Assembly (NCBI RefSeq): GCF_001758365.1
Contig: NZ_LZFO01000010.1
Coordinates: 1 to 64,000 of the forward strand
DNA from: Clostridium acetireducens DSM 10703
GTDB taxonomy: Bacteria > Bacillota > Clostridia > Clostridiales > Clostridiaceae
Reading direction: 5' to 3'
DNA length: 64,000 bases
Shown piece by piece: positions 39,361-48,583 of the stretch (position 1 is its first letter; each line of letters begins with the position of its first letter). The notes below the pieces were generated by a model. The model was not told the origin of the DNA. It made no database searches and was given only the letters and a program-made list of their open reading frames with translations. The position numbers and the translations under genes were made by a program.

Positions 39361-39436
39361 CGGGGTGTGGCGCAGATGGGAGCGCGCGTGGTTTGGGACC
39401 ATGAGGTCGCAGGTTCAATCCCTGTCACCCCGACCA
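39361..39436 (+). tRNA. tRNA-Pro (TGG)
   Basis: A 76-nt cloverleaf with acceptor CGGGGTG/CACCCCG, anticodon loop TTTGGGA (anticodon TGG), T-loop GGTTCAATCCC and an encoded CCA. Confidence 0.97.
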
Positions 39437-39467
39437 AAGAGTTACTTTCAGTAACTCTTTTTTTTTA
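39436..39467 (+). terminator. tRNA-Pro terminator
   Basis: AAAGAGTTACT/AGTAACTCTTT with a 3-nt loop and nine or more T, starting at the last tRNA base. Confidence 0.88.
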
Positions 39468-39486
39468 CTAAAAAGAGGTGATAAAG

Positions 39487-40140
39487 TTGTTAAGTAATAT
39501 AAACGCTGCAATATTTGACTTAGACGGAACACTAATAGACTCTTTATGGATATGGAATGAAATAGACAAACAGTATTTAAAAAATCATAATATAAATATG
39601 CCTAAAAACTTAATGAAAAATATAGAAAATCTATCCTTTGATGAATCAGCTCAATATTTTAAAAAAAACTTTAATATAAAAGATGATATATGCACTATAA
39701 AAAATGATTGGAACACTATGGCTTTAAATTATTATTCCAATAAAATAAAATTAAAGCCTGGTGCAAAAGAATTTTTAATTTTGTTAAAATCTAAAGGAAT
39801 AAAACTTGGATTATCAACTAGTAACTTTTCAAATCTTTCTAATGCAGTTTTAAAATCTAATAATATATATAATTTATTCGATGCAATTACTACTGCTGAT
39901 GAAATAAGTAAAAATAAAAATTCACCAGATATATATTTATTAACTGCAAAAAAATTAAAAGAAAATCCTAAAAATTGCATAGTATTTGAAGATATATTAT
40001 CTGGTATAATTAGTGCAAAATCCGCTGGTATGAAAGTAGTTGCAGTACATGATATTTTTTCAGAATCTCATAAAAATAGCATAATGAAAGTAGCAGATAA
40101 ATATATACTTGAATTTAATGATATTATGAAAGCAATTTAA
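39487..40140 (+). CDS. HAD-family phosphatase, beta-phosphoglucomutase-like
   Basis: A 217-residue haloacid-dehalogenase hydrolase. Motif I is IFDLDGTLIDS with both catalytic Asp, motif II is LGLSTSN, and motifs III/IV are seen in KNKNSPDIYLLTAKKL and CIVFEDILSGIISAKSAGM. The cap sits after motif I as in subfamily I phosphatases. The substrate is likely a small phosphorylated metabolite and cannot be named. A GTG at 39478 is possible but lies in the AGAGGTG ribosome site, so I start at TTG 39487. Confidence 0.88.
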   Translation: MLSNINAAIFDLDGTLIDSLWIWNEIDKQYLKNHNINMPKNLMKNIENLSFDESAQYFKKNFNIKDDICTIKNDWNTMALNYYSNKIKLKPGAKEFLILLKSKGIKLGLSTSNFSNLSNAVLKSNNIYNLFDAITTADEISKNKNSPDIYLLTAKKLKENPKNCIVFEDILSGIISAKSAGMKVVAVHDIFSESHKNSIMKVADKYILEFNDIMKAI

Positions 40141-40187
40141 AATTATGCTGATTTATAGATAGTTAGACTTTAAATCAGCATAATTTT
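40139..40187 (+). terminator. HAD gene terminator
   Basis: AAATTATGCTGATTTA pairs with TAAATCAGCATAATTT around a 16-nt loop. The left arm begins in the stop codon. Confidence 0.8.
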
Positions 40188-40275
40188 AAAATATATTTCA
40201 ATTATTATATTTTTTGTCACCAAAATACAGGTATTTAATATAATAATATATATAGCAAATTTCAGGAGGAATCCA

Positions 40276-40698
40276 ATGTTAGCTTTCTTTCTATTTTTAG
40301 TATTTGCAATAACTTGTATTATTTTATTTATGTATTTTAATAATAAACTTATTAATCAACATAAAAAACTAATATTATTAAAACGCCAAAATACAAATTT
40401 AAAAAACATAATTGATAAGTCAAGTTTTAATTATCCTGATGAATTTAAAATTGAATACTTTTCAGCTAAATGTAATAAAGGTATTGTGTTAGAAAGATGT
40501 CCCTTATATTTATCTCCATTAACCAAATCTCCTATTTTACGTTATATTAATAAAAATACTTATGTAAAAATTCATGATGAAGCAAAAATTCGCCAATATA
40601 CATGGTATGAGGTATCTATATCTTCTAACAACAAAATAAATACTAAAGGATGGATTGAAAGTACAAAAGTAAATTTAATATCTTCTATACTCTTATAA
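40276..40698 (+). CDS. Membrane-anchored SH3-like domain protein
   Basis: A 140-residue protein with one N-terminal membrane helix (about 2-21), a short coiled segment (28-47), and a bacterial-SH3-like domain at about 68-136 ([39 protein letters not shown]). The order of short strands and the final KGWIE are typical of SH3b domains that bind wall material. AGGAGG precedes the ATG. It runs tail-to-tail into comB with a 14-bp overlap. Function is otherwise unknown. Confidence 0.72.
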   Translation: MLAFFLFLVFAITCIILFMYFNNKLINQHKKLILLKRQNTNLKNIIDKSSFNYPDEFKIEYFSAKCNKGIVLERCPLYLSPLTKSPILRYINKNTYVKIHDEAKIRQYTWYEVSISSNNKINTKGWIESTKVNLISSILL

Positions 40699-41392
40699 TA
40701 TCATCTTTATATTCTGGCACTATATTTATTATATCTTTTAAACAACAGTACTTTAAATCTTCTTTAAGATTTAATTCTTTAATTCTCTTGTAGTGACTAG
40801 CATGTTTTATAAAACTTACTATATCCTCATTGTTTTTGTAAATATATTGTGCAGTCTTAGCTATATCTGTAGGATTTATAGATGTATTTTCACTAATACA
40901 ATTTATAATGTACCCAGCACAAATAAAATCATCCATAGAAAAGTGTCCATATGTTCCTGCATTTACTATTACTAAATCATTATTCAATTTTAATATTTTG
41001 TCAGCAGTAGCTTTAGCATTAATTAAAGCTCCTATTAATATACGCTCTGCACCTATACTTCTCTTTATTGCTTTTGTACCATTTGTAGTTGTTATTATTA
41101 AACTTTTTCCTTTTATATATTCTTTATCATAATCTAAAGGAGAATTTGAAAAATCAAACCCCTCTATTTTCAATGCGTTTCTTTCTCCTCCTAAAACATA
41201 TTTATCTCTATCTTTTTTTGCTATATTTAACGCTTCATCTACAGTTAAAACAGGTATTACTTCTTTACAACCATTATATAGTGCTGTAACTATAACAGAT
41301 GTTGCCCTTAACATGTCTATAATTAATATTGTTTTATTTAAAATTTTCTCAGGCTTTATATCATCTGCTGAAATTATTATGTCTATATTCAT
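40685..41392 (-). CDS. comB: ComB-like 2-phosphosulfolactate phosphatase
   Basis: A 235-residue protein of the ComB fold, with [49 protein letters not shown] and [19 protein letters not shown]. ComB dephosphorylates 2-phosphosulfolactate. In methanogens this leads to coenzyme M, and in some spore formers sulfolactate accumulates in spores. Here no ComA or ComC gene is adjacent, so the true substrate is uncertain. It overlaps the convergent SH3 gene by 14 bp. Confidence 0.88.
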   Translation of the reverse strand: MNIDIIISADDIKPEKILNKTILIIDMLRATSVIVTALYNGCKEVIPVLTVDEALNIAKKDRDKYVLGGERNALKIEGFDFSNSPLDYDKEYIKGKSLIITTTNGTKAIKRSIGAERILIGALINAKATADKILKLNNDLVIVNAGTYGHFSMDDFICAGYIINCISENTSINPTDIAKTAQYIYKNNEDIVSFIKHASHYKRIKELNLKEDLKYCCLKDIINIVPEYKDDIIRV

Positions 41393-41410
41393 TTTACCCC
41401 TCCATATATA

Positions 41411-42340
41411 TTATTTACTTTTACAATTTAATCCTTGATATAAACTATTATCCTTTAAATTCTTATCTATTGAATTTAAAATTTCCCACTTTTTCAAGCT
41501 CCATTTAGGCTCTATTAGTAAATCTCTTGGTGCATCTCCTGTTAATCTATGAATTACTATATCACTAGGAAGTAGTGTAATTGCCTCACATATTATATTT
41601 ATATATTCATCTTGAGTTAAAAATTTTAAATTTCCTTCTTCATACATACTAACTAAAGGAGTATTTTTCATTAAATGTAGCAAATGAAATTTCACACCTT
41701 GTATATCTTTATTAGATATATACTTAATAGTGTTTATCATATCACTTTTATTTTCTCCTGGTAATCCAAAAATAACATGAACAACTACATCTATATTCCT
41801 TTCTCTTAATTTATATAAGGATTCTTCAAACACATTTAAATCGTATCCTCTATTTATTATTTTAGCAGTTTCATCTTTACTACTCTGAAGTCCAAGTTCC
41901 ACCCATACATATATTTTTTTATTATACTCTTCTAATAATTGTAACACATCATTATCAAGACAATCAGGACGAGTAGCTATAGCTAGTGCTACTACATCTT
42001 TTTGATTTATAGCTTCATCATATCTTTTTTTTAATATTTCTATAGGAGCATATGTATTTGTATATGCTTGAAAATAGGCTATGTATTTACCATTTTTCCA
42101 CTTCTTTTTCATAATACTCTTTATATCATCAAATTGTTTTGAAATAGAAAATTCTCTGTTACCAGCAAAATCTCCTGAACCTCTTTCACTGCAAAACACA
42201 CATCCTCCTTTGCTTATAGTTCCATCTCTATTAGGACAAGAAAACCCAGCATCTAAAGATATTTTAAATACTTTTGTCCCAAATTTTTTTCTTAAAAAAT
42301 AATTTAAGCTATAATATCTTTTATCTCCCCACATCTCCAA
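41411..42340 (-). CDS. TIGR01212-type radical SAM protein (YhcC-like)
   Basis: A 309-residue radical-SAM enzyme. The iron-sulfur cluster motif is the unusual long form CPNRDGTISKGGCVFC, with Cys near residues 35, 47 and 50. Further motifs are FQAYTNTYAP, IATRPDCLDNDVLQLLEEY and GLQSSKDETAKIINRGY, as in the YhcC group near the coproporphyrinogen-oxidase-like enzymes. The reaction is not established. The frame is open 9 codons further up. I use TTG at 42340, 6 nt after GAGGTG, with ATG 42334 as the other choice. Confidence 0.88.
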   Translation of the reverse strand: MEMWGDKRYYSLNYFLRKKFGTKVFKISLDAGFSCPNRDGTISKGGCVFCSERGSGDFAGNREFSISKQFDDIKSIMKKKWKNGKYIAYFQAYTNTYAPIEILKKRYDEAINQKDVVALAIATRPDCLDNDVLQLLEEYNKKIYVWVELGLQSSKDETAKIINRGYDLNVFEESLYKLRERNIDVVVHVIFGLPGENKSDMINTIKYISNKDIQGVKFHLLHLMKNTPLVSMYEEGNLKFLTQDEYINIICEAITLLPSDIVIHRLTGDAPRDLLIEPKWSLKKWEILNSIDKNLKDNSLYQGLNCKSK

Positions 42341-42370
42341 CTTAATCACCTCTTGTATAAAAAACATAAT

Positions 42371-42402
42371 AAAAATCTCGCATTTTTATACTGCGAGATT
42401 TT
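42371..42402 (-). terminator. Terminator after the lipoprotein gene
   Basis: AAAATCTCGCA/TGCGAGATTTT with an 8-9 nt loop between the lipoprotein and radical-SAM genes. Confidence 0.8.
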
Positions 42403-42451
42403 ATAACTATTTAACTTTAATATACTGTTATTACTGCATAATGTCAACAAA

Positions 42452-43564
42452 TCACTTTTTCTTTGATTTAAAATCTTTTAAATCAAGTTTCCATTTTCCT
42501 ACTAATTTATTATTAGAATCTTTTTTGTCTATACTACTTACAATAAAGTTTAATTCATTTTTATTAAAATAATTGTATTTTACATTTAATTTATCTATTG
42601 AATACTTTTCTTCAAATTTAAATGGTATAATTTCACCAGTATCTGAATTATAAATTCTAATAGAACTATTTCCTGAATTACTTTTATATTGAACTAAAAT
42701 AAATTTCTTATCCAAGGAAAATACTAAATTTTCTATTTTAGAATCTCTTATTATATCTAATGGTATTATTTCTTTTCCTACAGGCATTTCTTTTGCTTTT
42801 TTCTGGTTATTTTCTTCTTCCCCTTTTTTATCTTTTTCTTCATCTTCTTTTTCTCCTTGCACATTTAAACTTTCATCAATATTCACTATTCCTATAAAAG
42901 AGTCTTTATTATATGTTGATATAGCCAAACTTTTTCCATCATAAGAAAAATTTATATTATCAAACTCTTCTCTAGGAACTTGAATTTTATACATATTTGT
43001 TTTATTGCTTTTAGTAAATATATAGTTTGGAATATTTTTGATATCTAAAATTAAATTAGTATCTGTATTATTTTCATTCCTTAATCTTATGGAGTTTTCA
43101 ACTATAAAAGCCTCCCGTTTTACTGTACTTTTTATTTCATCTATTTTATAATCTTTATCTTCTTTTATTACTTTTATAACTCTTTCATCTAAAACAGAAT
43201 AAGGTTTATCTATGCTATTCATAGTTACACTTATTTTAAAAATACCAGATTTTCCTACTTCATTTATCTCATCTATAATATATCCATTTACTTTCACATC
43301 ACTCTTTACATCATTTTTTATACTTTTTAATAGTTTATTTGAATAAAATTTTTCTATATTTTTAATATCTCCTGTTATTAATTCTTTCATATATGTATCT
43401 ACAGAATCATATGCTGCTTTAATATCAAAATTATTTTTTTGATTATCATATTTTTTATTGTTTTTTTCTTTTAAACTAATAATTTTGCAAGAAGAAAATA
43501 AAATAATAATAATAAATATAAATATATTAAAAAATATTAATCTACTTTTTTTATTTATCAACAT
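42452..43564 (-). CDS. Secreted lipoprotein, unknown function
   Basis: A 370-residue protein with a strongly hydrophobic signal (FFNIFIFIIIILFSSC) ending in a lipobox with Cys at about residue 26 from the ATG at 43564. The frame opens five codons earlier at 43579, but the GGAAGG ribosome site lies inside that stretch. After the lipid anchor come a region like a small transport-factor fold (AAYDSVDTYMKELITGDIKNIEKFYS) and a C-terminal half that resembles beta-propeller blades (FSYDGKSLAISTYN, VFSLDKKFILVQYKS). In between is a charged Glu/Lys stretch. I cannot name a family with confidence. Confidence 0.75.
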   Translation of the reverse strand: MLINKKSRLIFFNIFIFIIIILFSSCKIISLKEKNNKKYDNQKNNFDIKAAYDSVDTYMKELITGDIKNIEKFYSNKLLKSIKNDVKSDVKVNGYIIDEINEVGKSGIFKISVTMNSIDKPYSVLDERVIKVIKEDKDYKIDEIKSTVKREAFIVENSIRLRNENNTDTNLILDIKNIPNYIFTKSNKTNMYKIQVPREEFDNINFSYDGKSLAISTYNKDSFIGIVNIDESLNVQGEKEDEEKDKKGEEENNQKKAKEMPVGKEIIPLDIIRDSKIENLVFSLDKKFILVQYKSNSGNSSIRIYNSDTGEIIPFKFEEKYSIDKLNVKYNYFNKNELNFIVSSIDKKDSNNKLVGKWKLDLKDFKSKKK

Positions 43565-43720
43565 AAACACCTTCCTCATTATTAAATTAGACTACATATA
43601 ATATTTTGTCACAAAACAAAAATATAATTTATAAAATAATATTTTCTTTAAATATTATTTAATAAATTATATAATTATATATATTTAACATAAAATATTT
43701 AAAGGAAGTGTATTATAATT

Positions 43721-44614
43721 ATGAATCCATTACATAAATGCACACTTTGCCCTAGAAATTGTAAAGTAAACAGATTAAAAGATTCTTTGGGATTTTGTAA
43801 TGTTGGGAAAAACATCCGATTGGCAAAAGCCTATTTACACAAATGGGAAGAACCTTGTATCTCTGGTGAAAATGGTTCCGGAACTATTTTCTTTTCTAAT
43901 TGTAATTTAAATTGTGTATTTTGCCAAAATCACGAAATAAGTCAAAAAAATTATGGTAAGGAAATTTCTATAAATCGCCTAAGTGATATATTTATAGAAC
44001 AACAAAATAAAGGAGCTCACAATATAAATTTAGTTTCTCCTACACCTTATGTCCCACAAATTATAGAAGCTATAAAATTATCAAAATGCAAAGGTTTATC
44101 TATACCCATAATATATAATACTAATTCTTATGAAAATATAGAAACAATAAAATTATTAAAAGGTTATATAGATGTGTATTTACCTGATATAAAATACTTT
44201 GATGATAAATATGCAATAAAGTACTCTAATGCTAAAAACTACTTTAAACACGCTAGCAGTGCTGTTAAAGAAATGTTTTCCCAAGTAGGTAATCCTGTGT
44301 TTAAAAATGGTTTAATTAAAAAAGGTATTATAATACGACACCTTATGCTTCCTGGACTTTTATTTGATTCTAAAAAAATAATTGATTACATATATAAAAC
44401 ATTTGGAAATTCTGTATATATAAGTATAATGAATCAATATACTCCTACATATAATTCTAAATATTACAAAGAAATAAATAAAAAACTCAATATAAATCAC
44501 TACAACTCTTTAATTAATTATGCTATATCCATAGGAGTTACTAATGGATTTATACAAGAAAATGGAACATGTAGTGAAAATTTTATACCAAATTTTGATT
44601 TGGAAGGCATTTAA
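43721..44614 (+). CDS. Radical SAM protein, pyruvate formate-lyase-activase-like (COG1313 type)
   Basis: A 297-residue protein. An N-terminal Cys-rich segment (CTLCPRNCKVNR, then GFC) is followed by the radical-SAM cluster motif CNLNCVFC at residues 61-68 and by GAHNINLVSPTPYVPQI and DVYLPDIKY. This is the group annotated as putative pyruvate formate-lyase activating enzyme. No pyruvate formate-lyase gene is nearby, so the target protein is unknown. AAGGAAG lies before the ATG. Confidence 0.88.
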   Translation: MNPLHKCTLCPRNCKVNRLKDSLGFCNVGKNIRLAKAYLHKWEEPCISGENGSGTIFFSNCNLNCVFCQNHEISQKNYGKEISINRLSDIFIEQQNKGAHNINLVSPTPYVPQIIEAIKLSKCKGLSIPIIYNTNSYENIETIKLLKGYIDVYLPDIKYFDDKYAIKYSNAKNYFKHASSAVKEMFSQVGNPVFKNGLIKKGIIIRHLMLPGLLFDSKKIIDYIYKTFGNSVYISIMNQYTPTYNSKYYKEINKKLNINHYNSLINYAISIGVTNGFIQENGTCSENFIPNFDLEGI

Positions 44615-44641
44615 AAAGAACTAGCCAAAACTAGTTCTTTA
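44614..44641 (+). terminator. Terminator after the radical SAM gene
   Basis: AAAGAACTAG (44615-44624) and CTAGTTCTTT (44631-44640) with a 6-nt loop, right after the stop. Confidence 0.82.
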
Positions 44642-44800
44642 AATTTTATATTTTCTTAAATCATTTTTAAATTTTTCAGTAATATTTTTGAAATTACCTA
44701 TATTATTTACAAGATTTTTAATTTCATTAGTATAATTACTAACAGAAGTACTTACCGTTGTTCTTCCGCTACTACTGCAAATCCTTTTCCCATTTCACAA
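44639..44800 (-). pseudogene. Remnant of a methyl-accepting chemotaxis protein gene
   Basis: Read on the minus strand from 44800, one frame gives EMGKGFAVVAEEQR and then a stop. This is the most conserved hairpin-tip motif of chemotaxis receptors (GKGFAVVAEE). Two bases out of frame the sequence goes on as TVSTSVSNYTNEIKNLVNN and FKNITEKFKNDL to a stop at 44639, which looks like the receptor C-terminus. So most of the gene and the part in between were deleted. It is wedged between two terminators and has no start codon or ribosome site. Confidence 0.7.
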
Positions 44801-44846
44801 ATTTATAAAACCTATTAAGTTTAAACTTAATAGGTTTTATAAATTT
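44799..44846 (-). terminator. Terminator of the XRE regulator gene, overlapping its stop codon
   Basis: A perfect palindrome with 24-bp arms (44799-44822 and 44823-44846, AAACCTATTAAGTTT in the left arm). The TAA stop of the regulator (44837-44839) lies in the right arm. Confidence 0.8.
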
Positions 44847-45514
44847 ATTTCTAATGTATCTAATTTAGCAATTAACTTTAAATCTTTTATTTGAACTGTT
44901 TTAGTTAATATATTTCCTCTATTACTAATAACTAATGCTTTATTACTATCTATTTTTTTTACTTGTCTTATAATATTTTTTCCATCCTGTTCCATAAGGT
45001 AAATAGAATTATTATTTATTTCATTAGTTAAATGTGCAAAAGCAATATCTCCTTTACATATTCTAAATCCAATCATATCATCATCTTCTATTTGTATATA
45101 TATTACTTTATCTTTATTGTATCCATTTATTTTATTGTTAATTATAGGCATTGGTTTAGTATATAAAACTTTTTTTAAATCATATTTATAAACAGGTACA
45201 CCTTTTATAATATCTCCTAAAGCATCTTTCCATACTTCACTAATCTGATTCTTAGAATTATTTTTTTCTATAAATTCATTTTTATTAAAATTATTTTTGC
45301 TGCTTAAATCTTCATGAAAATTCATAACTATATCATTTAAATCTTTGCCAAAAATCTTGGATATTCTATCTATTAAATTTTGATTAATAATTTTTTTCCC
45401 AGTTTCTACATCACTTATAAATTTTTCAGATACTCCTAACTTTTTACCTAATTGTTTTTGAGTCATTTTTGATTCAATTCTTATATTTTTTATTTTTTCT
45501 CCTACTCTACTCAT
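44837..45514 (-). CDS. XRE-family regulator with S24/LexA-like C-terminal domain
   Basis: A 225-residue protein. Residues 5-60 are a Cro/C1-type helix-turn-helix (MTQKQLGKKLGVSEKFISDVETG). Residues 110-222 resemble the S24 domain of phage and SOS repressors (YIQIEDDDMIGFRICKGDIAFAHL). In active members that first motif reads D-S-M with a nucleophile Ser. Here it is D-D-M, so self-cleavage is unlikely. A Lys (VKKI) is present downstream. No phage genes are near. It probably represses or activates a few genes, perhaps its own. Confidence 0.82.
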   Translation of the reverse strand: MSRVGEKIKNIRIESKMTQKQLGKKLGVSEKFISDVETGKKIINQNLIDRISKIFGKDLNDIVMNFHEDLSSKNNFNKNEFIEKNNSKNQISEVWKDALGDIIKGVPVYKYDLKKVLYTKPMPIINNKINGYNKDKVIYIQIEDDDMIGFRICKGDIAFAHLTNEINNNSIYLMEQDGKNIIRQVKKIDSNKALVISNRGNILTKTVQIKDLKLIAKLDTLEINL

Positions 45515-45661
45515 AACTTATCCTCCTATTGAATAATTTATTATATTTTCTAAGACATTATATTAACCCAATTTATTTATAATATAATTATATATTAATT
45601 TCTATAAAAAACAAATTATACAATAAATATATTTTTACAATATAAATTCCTAATTATTAAT

Positions 45662-45692
45662 AAAATAGTAGCAATTTTTTGCTACTATTTTA
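45662..45692 (-). terminator. murI terminator
   Basis: AAAATAGTAGCA/TGCTACTATTTT with a 6-nt loop, following the murI stop on the minus strand. Confidence 0.8.
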
Positions 45693-46475
45693 TTAATAAT
45701 TAATTAGCTTGTAACTTAAGTCTATAATATTATTTTTCTTAAGAGAATTATATATGTGTATATATCCCTTAGTGCTACAACTATTTAAAATTTTATTTTC
45801 TTCAAGTTTTCTTTTTAATTGTTTAGCTGTTCCATATCCTCCATCAATAATTGGCACATACTTTGGTAGTATATTTTTTAATTCATTTTTTATAAAAGGA
45901 TAATGTGTACATCCAAGTACTACTGACGAAATATCCTGATTTATAAATTTGCCTACCTTTTGTTTTAAATAAAAATTTATTTTGTCTCCTTCTATAATGC
46001 CACTTTCAATTAGTTCTACTAATCCAGCACAAGGTAACAACTCTATATCATTAGTATCTTTATAATTGTTCATCAATATGTTAAATTTCTTTTCTGAAAG
46101 AGTCATTGGAGTAGCCATTATAATTATTTTACCTTTTCTATTAATTTCTACAGCTGGCTTTAGAGCAGGTTCTATTCCTACAATTGGTATATCGGTATAT
46201 TTATTTCTTAAAGAAACTATAGCAACACTAGTAGCAGTATTGCAAGCTATAACTATAGCTTTCACACCTTTATCAATTAAAAACTGTACTGCTTTAAATG
46301 TCAATTTTTTTACTTCTTCAGCACTTTTAACTCCATAAGGAGCATTCTTTGAATCCCCATAATATACATAGTTCTCATTTGGTAATATTTTTATAGACTC
46401 TTTTAAAACACTTAATCCCCCTACTCCTGAATCAAAAAACCCTATAGGTTTATCATATACATAACAATTGTTCAT
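45693..46475 (-). CDS. murI: Glutamate racemase
   Basis: Converts L-glutamate to D-glutamate, the substrate of MurD. The 260-residue enzyme shows [27 protein letters not shown], the first catalytic Cys in [12 protein letters not shown] (near residue 78) and the second in LGCTHYPFI (near 189). Full length and a single-gene unit. It is not next to murD, which is 44 kb away in this window. Confidence 0.96.
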   Translation of the reverse strand: MNNCYVYDKPIGFFDSGVGGLSVLKESIKILPNENYVYYGDSKNAPYGVKSAEEVKKLTFKAVQFLIDKGVKAIVIACNTATSVAIVSLRNKYTDIPIVGIEPALKPAVEINRKGKIIIMATPMTLSEKKFNILMNNYKDTNDIELLPCAGLVELIESGIIEGDKINFYLKQKVGKFINQDISSVVLGCTHYPFIKNELKNILPKYVPIIDGGYGTAKQLKRKLEENKILNSCSTKGYIHIYNSLKKNNIIDLSYKLINY

Positions 46476-46644
46476 AATATCACCATCCTATTTACCCATT
46501 AAAAGCCCATTAAATATTATACTTCATAAATTTAATTTTGTAATAAGTTAAATAAATTTAATTTAACTTTATTCTATTGACATAAATATATATTAATTAT
46601 AAAATTACGGATATATAATTTTATTTAAACTTAGGGAGGTTACT

Positions 46645-48543
46645 ATGGTAAAAGATTTAATTTATATTATTCGTAAAGAAATGCATTCTGAAGATAGTTT
46701 GAGAAAAATTCTTTTATCTCATCCTGAAATAAAGTTTGTATCTTTTATGGGTGTAGATTTATCCGGAAATGACACAGACGAAAAAATACCAGTAAAGGTT
46801 TTCCTTAATGATATAAACACTTTTTTAAAAGGAGAAGTACAAACTGATGGTTCTTCTGTGGTACTTCCAGGAATAGCCACATTAAATAACGCTAAAGTAG
46901 ATATGGTAGCAGATTTAGATGTAAATTGGTACATAGATTATAATAATGAACATATAGACTTAGAAACTAATAAACCTGTAGGTACTCTTAGAATACCTTG
47001 TTTTTTATATCACGAAAACAAAGCTGTTGACTCTAGACACATTTTAAAATCTGCAGTAGAACATCTCAAAATTTCTCTTTTAAATCTATTTAAAAATTAC
47101 CCAAACTCTTTGTCTCTTTTTGGAATTAAATATGAAGATATAGTTTCTATAGAACTTACCACTGCTACAGAATTAGAATTTTGGGTTCAAACACCTAATG
47201 ATAAAGCAGAAACAGAAGAATTATCTACATCTCAAGTTTTACATGAACAATATTGGAAAAGAACTAAAGGTGCCGTAAGGACTTCTTTAGAAGAAAGTCT
47301 TATAATAATGGATTCTTATGGTCTAGAACCAGAAATGGGACATAAAGAAGTAGGAGGAGTAAAAGCTAAATTAGACCAATCTGGTAATTTTACTCACATA
47401 ATGGAACAGCTTGAAATAGATTGGAAATACTCCACTGCAGTACAAACAGGAGATAATGAATTATTAGCAAGAACTCTTATAAAAGAAACTTTTAGAAAAA
47501 ATGGATTAGATGTTACCTTTTCTGCCAAACCAATAGATGAAGTAGCAGGAAGTGGTGAACACATCCATGTTAGCATATCTGTAAAATTAAAAAATGGCAA
47601 AAAAATAAATTTATTTACTGCCCCAGATCACCATTATCTTAGCAATATAGGCTATTCTTCTATAATTGGTATACTTAAAAATTATGAAATAATTAATCCT
47701 TTTGTATCGTCAACAAATGGTGCTTTTAAAAGACTAAAACCAGGTTTTGAAGCTCCAACATGCATTGTAACATCTTTAGGTAATTCTGTAGAAATTCCAT
47801 CTAGAAATAGAACTGTACTTTTAGGTGTAATTCGTAACTTAGCTAGCCCTTTATCTACAAGATTTGAACTTAGATCCCCCAATCCTCATACAAATGTATA
47901 TCTAACTTTAGCTGCTATATGTATGACTATGCTAGACGGTATAAAATATGCTATATGCAATAATAAATCAGAAAATGATTTATTAAAAGAACTTTCAAAA
48001 GCTCCTGGTGAAAATACAGATTATTTAGAAAAGGACAGAGCTTATAGAAGTGAAGAAGATGTATTTGAATATTACAATGATGAAGAAAGGGAAAAATTTT
48101 TTGGTAAAGCACCTGCAACCGTATATGAAAACTTAGTAGGTTTTGAAAAATATAAAGACAAACTAAACGTATTAAAAGAAAATAATATATTTACTGATAA
48201 AATTATAAACAGCTATACATTAGCAACAATTGAAAGATGGCTTATGGAAATAAACTATAGAGTTTTAAATAACTATACAAAAGAAATAAGAAATTATAAA
48301 ATGCTTCATTCTATTGATAGAGCTTTAGATTTAGATGTATCTAATTGGATGAAAATAAATGAAATCAGATATTATTTAATGAAAGACTCTTATACTAATA
48401 AAAGTTTATTTACTAGAATTAAAGAAGCTACTAAAATAAATGATTACAGCGAAATTTCAAAACTTCAAGTTGAATTAGATGAAAAAATGAAAGAATTAAG
48501 AAATTTATATTCTACTTATAAAAAGAATCTATTAGATATTTAA
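46645..48543 (+). CDS. Glutamine synthetase family protein, 632 residues, atypical
   Basis: The C-terminal catalytic fold of glutamine synthetase is clear. TTATELEFWV carries metal-binding Glu, VAGSGEHIHVSIS resembles GSGMHxHxS, NGAFKRLKPGFEAP equals the NSYKRLVPGxEAP motif, and TRFELRSPNPHTNVYLTLAA carries the Arg-rich ending. It differs from GlnA-I (about 445 residues) and from GlnN (about 700) by its own N-terminal region and a C-terminal helical extension of about 150 residues after LKELSKAP. Whether it makes glutamine or another gamma-glutamyl amide is open. GGGAGG precedes the ATG. Single-gene unit. Confidence 0.86.
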   Translation: MVKDLIYIIRKEMHSEDSLRKILLSHPEIKFVSFMGVDLSGNDTDEKIPVKVFLNDINTFLKGEVQTDGSSVVLPGIATLNNAKVDMVADLDVNWYIDYNNEHIDLETNKPVGTLRIPCFLYHENKAVDSRHILKSAVEHLKISLLNLFKNYPNSLSLFGIKYEDIVSIELTTATELEFWVQTPNDKAETEELSTSQVLHEQYWKRTKGAVRTSLEESLIIMDSYGLEPEMGHKEVGGVKAKLDQSGNFTHIMEQLEIDWKYSTAVQTGDNELLARTLIKETFRKNGLDVTFSAKPIDEVAGSGEHIHVSISVKLKNGKKINLFTAPDHHYLSNIGYSSIIGILKNYEIINPFVSSTNGAFKRLKPGFEAPTCIVTSLGNSVEIPSRNRTVLLGVIRNLASPLSTRFELRSPNPHTNVYLTLAAICMTMLDGIKYAICNNKSENDLLKELSKAPGENTDYLEKDRAYRSEEDVFEYYNDEEREKFFGKAPATVYENLVGFEKYKDKLNVLKENNIFTDKIINSYTLATIERWLMEINYRVLNNYTKEIRNYKMLHSIDRALDLDVSNWMKINEIRYYLMKDSYTNKSLFTRIKEATKINDYSEISKLQVELDEKMKELRNLYSTYKKNLLDI

Positions 48544-48550
48544 TAATATT

Positions 48551-48583
48551 AAAAGTAGAGACTCTACGAGCCTCTACTTTTTT
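48551..48583 (+). terminator. Bidirectional terminator after the glutamine synthetase gene
   Basis: AAAAGTAGAG (48551-48560) and CTCTACTTTT (48572-48581), then T-run. Its right end touches the stop codon of the convergent gene at 48582. Confidence 0.82.

Noticed and set aside
44837-45514. Prophage repressor as sign of a prophage
   Set aside because: No integrase, structural or att-like sequence lies nearby, and the flanks are core genes.
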